Part shown: positions 38,477-44,822 of the stretch, piece by piece
Position numbering within the stretch: position 1 is the first letter of the stretch
How the letters are laid out: every line of letters starts with the position of its first letter
Position numbers and translations under genes: made by a program
Notes under the pieces: generated by a model
Database searches by the model: none
Seen by the model: only the letters and a program-made list of their open reading frames with translations
What the model was told of the DNA's origin: nothing
NCBI RefSeq assembly: GCF_003628475.1
Contig: NZ_RCAA01000019.1
Location: forward strand, 101,502-146,323
DNA length: 44,822 bases
Source of the DNA: Enterobacter sp. R1(2018)
Lineage (GTDB): Bacteria; Pseudomonadota; Gammaproteobacteria; Enterobacterales; Enterobacteriaceae
Direction: 5' to 3'

Positions 38477-40480
38477 TCAGGCTTTTTTAGCTAACACCTT
38501 CTTCGCCTTCTCCACCACGTTCTCGGCGGTAAAGCCAAAGAACGGGAACAGCTTATCGGCCGGAGCCGACTCACCGTAACCGGTCATGCCGACGATGGCG
38601 CCTTTCAGCCCGACGTATTTATACCAGTAGTCCGCAATACCCGCTTCCACCGCCACGCGCGCGGCGATATCCGAAGGCAGAACGGATTCCCGGTACGCTT
38701 CGTCCTGCTCGTCAAACACGTCGGTCGACGGCAGCGAAACGACGCGAACCTTGTGGCCTTCGGTCGACAGCTTATCCGCGGCCTGGACGGTAATCTCCAT
38801 CTCCGAACCGGTGGCAATCAGGATGATATCCGGGGTGCCGTCGCTGTCTTTCAAAATATAGCCGCCGCGGCTTATCGCTTTTAGCTGCTCCGGGCTACGT
38901 TCCATTTGCGCCAGGTTTTGACGGGAGAGAATAAGCGCCGTCGGACCGTGATGTCGCTCGATAGCCGCTTTCCACGCCACCGCGGCTTCTACCTGATCGC
39001 AGGGACGCCAGGTGCTGAAGTTTGGCGTCAGGCGCAGGCTGGCAAGCTGTTCGACCGCCTGGTGCGTTGGACCGTCTTCCCCAAGGCCGATGGAGTCGTG
39101 CGTGTAGACCATGATCTGCCGGGCTTTCATCAGCGCCGCCATGCGCGCCGCGTTGCGGGCGTACTCCACAAACATCAGGAAGGTCGCGGTATAAGGCACG
39201 AATCCGCCGTGGTGCGCAATGCCGTTGGCGATTGCCGTCATGCCGAATTCACGCACGCCGTAGTGAATGTAGTTGCCCGCGACATCTTCCTTGATGGATT
39301 TAGAGCCGGACCAGATTGTCAGGTTGCTTGGTGCCAGATCCGCCGAGCCGCCTAACAGTTCGGGCAACAGCGGCCCTACGCTGTTAAGGGTATTTTGCGA
39401 AGCCTTACGCGTGGCGATCTTCGCCGGATTGGCCTGCAAATCTTCGATCAGTTTCTGCGTGGTTTCCTGCCAGTTTTGCGGCATTTCGCCGTTCATGCGG
39501 CGGGTGAATTCCGCGGCCAGATCCGGATGCGCCTTAGCATAGGCGGCGAATTTATCTTTCCAGGCGGCCTCGGCTTTCTCGCCTTCTTCTTTGGCATCCC
39601 AGTCGCGATAAATCTCTTTTGGGATCTCGAAGGGCGGATAATTCCAGCCGAGCTTTTTACGCGCCAGCGCCACTTCTTCTTCGCCAAGCGCCGCGCCGTG
39701 CGCCTCTTCTTTGCCCGCTTTGTTTGGCGAGCCAAAACCAATTACCGTGCGGCAGATAATCAGCGAAGGCTTATCCTTCACGCTTTGCGCTTCGATAATC
39801 GCTTTTTTTACCGCTTCCGGGTCGTGGCCGTCTATCTCGTGGACCACGTGCCAGTGGTAGGCTTCGAAGCGTTTTGCGGTGTCATCGGTAAACCAGCCTT
39901 CGGTTTCGCCGTCAATGGAAATGCCGTTGTGATCGTAAAAACCGATAAGTTTACCCAGCCCCAGCGTGCCCGCCAGCGAGCAAACCTCGTGGGAAATACC
40001 CTCCATCAAACAGCCGTCGCCCATAAAGACGTAGGTGAAGTGGTCGACGATGTCGTGGTCCGGACGGTTGAACTGCGCGCCCAGCGTGCGTTCGGCAATC
40101 GCCAGGCCCACCGCGTTAGCTAAGCCCTGACCAAGCGGCCCGGTAGTGGTTTCCACGCCTGGCGTGTAGCCCTTTTCCGGGTGGCCCGGGGTTTTGGAGT
40201 GAAGCTGACGGAAGTTTTTCAGCTCTTCCATCGGCAAATCATAGCCGCTCAGATGCAACAGGCTATAAAGCAGCATCGACGCGTGCCCGTTGGAGAGAAT
40301 AAAGCGGTCTCTGTCAGCCCAGGTCGGGTTGCTGGGGTTGTGCTTGAGAAAGTCGTTCCATAACACTTCGGCGATATCCGCCATGCCCATTGGCGCGCCA
40401 GGGTGGCCCGAATTTGCTTTTTGTACCGCGTCCATGCTCAGGGCACGAATGGCGTTGGCAAGCTCTTTACGAGATGACAT
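38477..40480 (-). CDS. tktB: Transketolase 2
   Basis: TktB transfers two-carbon ketol units in the non-oxidative pentose phosphate pathway, using thiamine diphosphate. The product is 667 residues, as in E. coli TktB. The cofactor motif runs from [12 protein letters not shown] (residues 154-165) to the Asn at about 185. Substrate histidines lie in [10 protein letters not shown] and SNGHASML, and the pyrimidine domain has [19 protein letters not shown]. The C-terminal domain holds IATGSEMEI and ADYWYKYVG. It is the second gene after talA with a 19-base gap. The pairing with talA and position next to ypfG-nudK identify it as tktB, not tktA. Confidence 0.97.
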   Translation of the reverse strand: MSSRKELANAIRALSMDAVQKANSGHPGAPMGMADIAEVLWNDFLKHNPSNPTWADRDRFILSNGHASMLLYSLLHLSGYDLPMEELKNFRQLHSKTPGHPEKGYTPGVETTTGPLGQGLANAVGLAIAERTLGAQFNRPDHDIVDHFTYVFMGDGCLMEGISHEVCSLAGTLGLGKLIGFYDHNGISIDGETEGWFTDDTAKRFEAYHWHVVHEIDGHDPEAVKKAIIEAQSVKDKPSLIICRTVIGFGSPNKAGKEEAHGAALGEEEVALARKKLGWNYPPFEIPKEIYRDWDAKEEGEKAEAAWKDKFAAYAKAHPDLAAEFTRRMNGEMPQNWQETTQKLIEDLQANPAKIATRKASQNTLNSVGPLLPELLGGSADLAPSNLTIWSGSKSIKEDVAGNYIHYGVREFGMTAIANGIAHHGGFVPYTATFLMFVEYARNAARMAALMKARQIMVYTHDSIGLGEDGPTHQAVEQLASLRLTPNFSTWRPCDQVEAAVAWKAAIERHHGPTALILSRQNLAQMERSPEQLKAISRGGYILKDSDGTPDIILIATGSEMEITVQAADKLSTEGHKVRVVSLPSTDVFDEQDEAYRESVLPSDIAARVAVEAGIADYWYKYVGLKGAIVGMTGYGESAPADKLFPFFGFTAENVVEKAKKVLAKKA

Positions 40481-40499
40481 GTTTCACTCCAATGTGTTG

Positions 40500-41450
40500 T
40501 TAAAGTTTGGCGGCGAGTAAATCTTCCAGTTTGCGCTGGTCTACGGCGAACTGGCGGATACCTTCGCCCAGCTTGTCGACGGCCATCGCGTCCTGATTAT
40601 GTTCCCAGCGGAATTCCGCTTCGCTCAACGGCTCAGGGCGACGGAAGCCCTGGGAGTTCGGCACCAGTTTACGAATGACCGGCTCTTCGCTTTCCTGCAG
40701 CTCCTGCAGGAGATTTGGCGCAATGGTCAAACGGTCGCAGCCGGCAAGCGCCAGGATCTGTTCGGTACGGCGGAAGCTCGCCCCCATTACCACGGTGTTG
40801 TAATTGTGCTGCTTGAAGTAATCGTAAATATTGCGAACGGATTTAACGCCGGGATCCTCTTCAACCACGTACGGGTCCATTGGCTTGCGTGCCTGATACC
40901 AGTCGTAAATGCGTCCAACGAAAGGTGAAATAAGGAAGACGCCCGCTTCGGCGCAGGCGCGGGCCTGGGCGAAAGAGAACAGCAGCGTCAGGTTGCAGTC
41001 GATGCCTTCTTTTTGCAGTTCTTCTGCGGCGCGGATGCCTTCCCAGGTGGAAGCAAGCTTGATCAGAATGCGCGATTTATCAATGCCCTGTTCGGCGTAA
41101 AGCTCAACCAGGCGGCGCGCTTTCTCAATGCTTTTTTCTTTATCGAAGGAGAGGCGGGCGTCCACTTCTGTCGAGACGCGGCCGGGAATGCTTTTCAGAA
41201 TTTCTGCACCAAAATTAACGGCCAGCTTATCGCAGGCCTCGGCGACCTGTGCTTCCTGGGTGCCGCCGCGCTTTTTGCCGTAGGCGAGAGCGTCTTCTAT
41301 AAGTGACTGATAATGTTCTAATCCTGCGGCTTTCAGTAACAGTGACGGGTTGGTCGTAGCATCCATAGGCTGGTAGTGGCGGATAGATTCGATATCTCCG
41401 CTGTCGGCCACTACGGTGGTGAATTGTTTAATGCCGTCGAGCTGGTTCAT
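40500..41450 (-). CDS. talA: Transaldolase A
   Basis: TalA transfers a dihydroxyacetone unit from sedoheptulose-7-phosphate to glyceraldehyde-3-phosphate. The product is 316 residues, as in E. coli. The Schiff-base Lys131 is in [13 protein letters not shown]; the motifs [13 protein letters not shown] and [14 protein letters not shown] are conserved. The ATG at 41450 has a strong AAGGAGA Shine-Dalgarno at eight bases; a longer frame upstream is not needed. talA-tktB form an operon of pentose phosphate enzymes, divergent from maeB, which in E. coli is induced in stationary phase. Confidence 0.98.
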   Translation of the reverse strand: MNQLDGIKQFTTVVADSGDIESIRHYQPMDATTNPSLLLKAAGLEHYQSLIEDALAYGKKRGGTQEAQVAEACDKLAVNFGAEILKSIPGRVSTEVDARLSFDKEKSIEKARRLVELYAEQGIDKSRILIKLASTWEGIRAAEELQKEGIDCNLTLLFSFAQARACAEAGVFLISPFVGRIYDWYQARKPMDPYVVEEDPGVKSVRNIYDYFKQHNYNTVVMGASFRRTEQILALAGCDRLTIAPNLLQELQESEEPVIRKLVPNSQGFRRPEPLSEAEFRWEHNQDAMAVDKLGEGIRQFAVDQRKLEDLLAAKL

Positions 41451-41711
41451 ATATATCTCCTTGAAATATAATGTCTTTATGGAGTGTTCCATGTCACTCA
41501 CGAGGAAAGTCCATCAAATGTATAACTAAAAAGCATAGCAGACGGCCCGGGGCTTGCTGTTAATGACGTGTAACATAGCCACTATAATTCCCTAACAAAA
41601 TTGCCGCCGGATGTTGATAGTATGGTCACGTTCAAAGTTTACGAAGCGCGCAGGCGTGATACTACGTAACCTTAGCGACCTACTGATAATGAGCAAGAAA
41701 GGAACGAAGAA

Positions 41712-43991
41712 ATGGATGAACAGCTGAAGCAAAGTGCCCTCGATTTTCACGAATTTCCCATTCCCGGAAAAATTCAGGTTTCGCCAACTAAACCGCTGGC
41801 CACCCAGCGTGATTTGGCGCTGGCCTATTCGCCGGGCGTTGCGGCACCTTGTCTTGAAATCGAAAAAGATCCGCTGGCGGCCTATAAATACACCGCGCGC
41901 GGCAACCTGGTCGGCGTGATTTCCAACGGCACGGCCGTGCTGGGGCTTGGCAATATCGGCGCGCTGGCCGGCAAGCCGGTCATGGAAGGCAAGGGCGTTC
42001 TGTTCAAGAAATTCGCCGGTATTGACGTGTTCGATATCGAAATCGACGAGCAGGATCCGGATAAGCTGATCAACGTGATTGCCGCCCTCGAACCCACTTT
42101 TGGCGGCATCAATCTCGAAGATATTAAAGCGCCGGAGTGTTTTTATATTGAAAAAACGCTGCGCGAGCGTATGAATATTCCGGTGTTCCACGATGACCAG
42201 CACGGCACCGCCATTATTTGCACCGCTGCGGTATTAAACGGCCTGCGCGTGGTCGAAAAAAACATTTCTGATATCCGTCTGGTGGTCTCCGGCGCAGGTG
42301 CTGCAAGCATTGCCTGCATGAACCTGCTGGTCGCGCTGGGCATGCAGAAACACAATATCGTGGTGTGCGATTCCAAAGGCGTTATCTATAAGGGCCGCGA
42401 AGAGAACATGGCGGAAACCAAAGCCGCCTATGCGGTAGAGGATAACGGCAAGCGCACCCTGGACGATGTCATTGAGGGCGCGGACATTTTCCTCGGCTGC
42501 TCCGGCCCGAAAGTTCTGACCCCGGAGATGGTCAAGAAGATGGCGCGCGCGCCGCTGATCATGGCGCTGGCTAATCCGGAACCAGAAATCCTGCCGCCGC
42601 TGGCAAAAGAGGTACGCCCGGATGCGATTATCTGCACCGGCCGCTCTGACTTCCCAAACCAGGTCAATAACGTCCTGTGCTTCCCGTTCATCTTCCGTGG
42701 CGCGCTGGACGTAGGCGCCACGGCAATCAACGAAGAGATGAAGCTGGCGGCGGTTCACGCTATTGCTGAGCTGGCCCATGCCGAGCAAAGCGACGTGGTC
42801 GCCTCCGCCTATGGCGAAGAAGAACTCTCTTTTGGCCCTGAATACCTGATCCCTAAACCATTCGACCCGCGTTTGATCGTGCAGATTGCGCCGGCGGTGG
42901 CGAAGGCGGCGATGGAGACCGGCGTGGCGACCCGTCCTATTCAGGATTTCGAAGCCTATAAAGAGAAGCTCACCGAGTTCGTTTATAAAACCAACCTGTT
43001 TATGAAACCTATCTTCTCCCAGGCGCGCAAAGAACCAAAACGCGTGGTGCTGGCGGAAGGCGAGGAAGCGCGCGTGCTGCATGCTACCCAGGAGCTGATC
43101 ACGCTGGGCCTGGCGAAACCTATTCTGATTGGTCGTCCTTCCGTTATCGAAATGCGCCTGAAGAAGCTCGGCCTGCAAATGCGTGCCGGCAAAGATTTCG
43201 ATATCGTCAACAACGAATCCGATCCGCGCTTTAAAGAGTACTGGACCGAGTACTACAACATCATGAAGCGCCGCGGCATTACCCAGGAGCAGGCGCAGCG
43301 TGCGGTGATTAGCAACACCACCGTTATCGGCGCGATTATGGTACATCGCGGCGAAGCGGATGCGATGATCTGCGGCACCATCGGTGAATACCATGAGCAC
43401 TTCGAGGTGGTGGAAAAGCTGTTTGGCTATCGCGACGGGGTGAAGGCCGCCGGGGCAATGAACGCGCTTCTGCTGCCAAGCGGTAACACCTTTATTGCCG
43501 ATACCTATGTTAATGACGATCCTACTCCGGAGGAGCTGACGGAGATCACCCTGCTGGCTGCGGAAACGGTGCGTCGTTTTGGTATTGAGCCGAAGGTGGC
43601 GCTGCTGTCGCACTCAAACTACGGTTCTTCCAACTCGAAGGCCGCCTGCAAAATGCGCGCAACGCTTGAGATGGTTCGCCAGCGCGCGCCCGAGCTTGAA
43701 ATCGACGGAGAAATGCACGGTGACGCCGCGCTGGTGGAAAGCATCCGTAGCGACCGTATGCCGGACAGCCCGCTGAAAGGTTCTGCCAATATCCTGATCA
43801 TGCCGAACGTGGAAGCCGCGCGCATTAGCTATAACCTGCTGCGCGTTTCCAGTTCGGAAGGGGTAACCGTTGGGCCGGTGCTGATGGGCGTTGCGAAGCC
43901 TGTGCACGTGCTGACGCCGATCGCTTCCGTACGCCGTATCGTCAATATGGTGGCGCTGGCGGTGGTGGAAGCGCAGACTACTCCGCTTTAA
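41712..43991 (+). CDS. maeB: NADP-dependent malic enzyme MaeB
   Basis: MaeB decarboxylates malate to pyruvate with NADP+. The product is 759 residues, as in E. coli. The malic-enzyme part (1 to about 425) has [40 protein letters not shown] and the nucleotide loop [13 protein letters not shown]. The C-terminal 330 residues are a phosphotransacetylase-like domain ([23 protein letters not shown]-like segment) which in E. coli serves regulation by acetyl-CoA rather than catalysis. The gene is divergent from talA. Its 3' end faces hemF across a REP pair; the eut operon found here in E. coli is absent. Confidence 0.98.
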   Translation: MDEQLKQSALDFHEFPIPGKIQVSPTKPLATQRDLALAYSPGVAAPCLEIEKDPLAAYKYTARGNLVGVISNGTAVLGLGNIGALAGKPVMEGKGVLFKKFAGIDVFDIEIDEQDPDKLINVIAALEPTFGGINLEDIKAPECFYIEKTLRERMNIPVFHDDQHGTAIICTAAVLNGLRVVEKNISDIRLVVSGAGAASIACMNLLVALGMQKHNIVVCDSKGVIYKGREENMAETKAAYAVEDNGKRTLDDVIEGADIFLGCSGPKVLTPEMVKKMARAPLIMALANPEPEILPPLAKEVRPDAIICTGRSDFPNQVNNVLCFPFIFRGALDVGATAINEEMKLAAVHAIAELAHAEQSDVVASAYGEEELSFGPEYLIPKPFDPRLIVQIAPAVAKAAMETGVATRPIQDFEAYKEKLTEFVYKTNLFMKPIFSQARKEPKRVVLAEGEEARVLHATQELITLGLAKPILIGRPSVIEMRLKKLGLQMRAGKDFDIVNNESDPRFKEYWTEYYNIMKRRGITQEQAQRAVISNTTVIGAIMVHRGEADAMICGTIGEYHEHFEVVEKLFGYRDGVKAAGAMNALLLPSGNTFIADTYVNDDPTPEELTEITLLAAETVRRFGIEPKVALLSHSNYGSSNSKAACKMRATLEMVRQRAPELEIDGEMHGDAALVESIRSDRMPDSPLKGSANILIMPNVEAARISYNLLRVSSSEGVTVGPVLMGVAKPVHVLTPIASVRRIVNMVALAVVEAQTTPL

Positions 43992-43996
43992 CGTTG

Positions 43997-44065
43997 AAGG
44001 TGGGTAGCGCTCGCGTTTATCCACCTTACAAAACGCCGGTCGGATAAGCGCAAGCGCCATCCGGC
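43997..44065. repeat. Pair of inverted REP elements (BIME) between maeB and hemF
   Basis: Two REP-type palindromes lie eight bases apart: AAGGTGGGTAGCGC.. /..TTTATCCACCTT at 43997-44027 and GCCGGTCGGATAAGCG.. /..GCGCCATCCGGC at 44035-44065. The TTATCC signature is in opposite orientation in the two, the usual BIME arrangement, at convergent gene ends. Confidence 0.85.
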
Positions 44066-44075
44066 ACTTAAACCG

Positions 44076-44822
<747 letters not shown>

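Noticed and set aside
39395-40123. A 242-codon open frame opposite tktB
   Set aside because: It is an antisense shadow of a highly expressed gene, without a recognisable domain.
42234-43613. A 459-codon open frame opposite maeB
   Set aside because: It is an antisense shadow caused by codon bias in maeB; no motif or start signal supports it.

Overview
The window is a stretch of chromosome from a member of the Enterobacteriaceae close to the Escherichia/Salmonella/Enterobacter group. Nearly every predicted protein matches a remembered E. coli K-12 counterpart in length, start and motifs, and the order is that of the E. coli bamB-to-hemF interval. I cannot fix the genus from sequence alone. Base composition is moderately GC-rich and even, except for AT-rich gaps around ypfM and upstream of acrD. 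There is no prophage, IS, tRNA, rRNA or CRISPR array.

Layout. 1-8053: the end of bamB, der, yfgJ, xseA facing the guaBA operon, and yfgG. 8404-14286: the FNR-type promoter and gene of the c-di-GMP phosphodiesterase pdeF, convergent with the polyphosphate operon ppk-ppx. 14458-19158: purMN diverging from upp-uraA, then hda with a probable CTG start. 19250-22888: the operon bepA-yfgD, the permease perM, and bcp. 22418-26353: gcvR-bcp diverging from dapA-bamC, then purC. 26489-32521: ypfJ, tmcA, ypfH, then the leftward operon yffB-dapE-ypfN and the 19-residue gene ypfM. 32630-38381: the RND pump acrD, a decayed chemoreceptor gene, nudK and ypfG. 38477-44822: the leftward operon talA-tktB, divergent maeB, and the C-terminal part of hemF at the edge.

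Themes. Purine and pyrimidine supply recurs (guaBA, purMN, purC, upp-uraA), with PurR-type operators before guaB, purM and purC. Envelope assembly and quality control (bamB, bamC, bepA) and lysine/DAP synthesis (dapA, dapE) are interleaved with it.

The departures from E. coli are losses. The hyf cluster is absent between perM and bcp. yfgH-yfgI are absent between guaA and yfgG. narQ-aegA is absent between acrD and nudK, where a methyl-accepting chemotaxis gene lies in ruins behind a flagellar sigma-28-like promoter. The eut operon is absent between maeB and hemF, where only a REP pair remains. I found no convincing novel biological system. The most informative items are the chemoreceptor remnant, two perfect FNR-type palindromes, the CTG start of hda, and an AT-rich gap beside ypfM.
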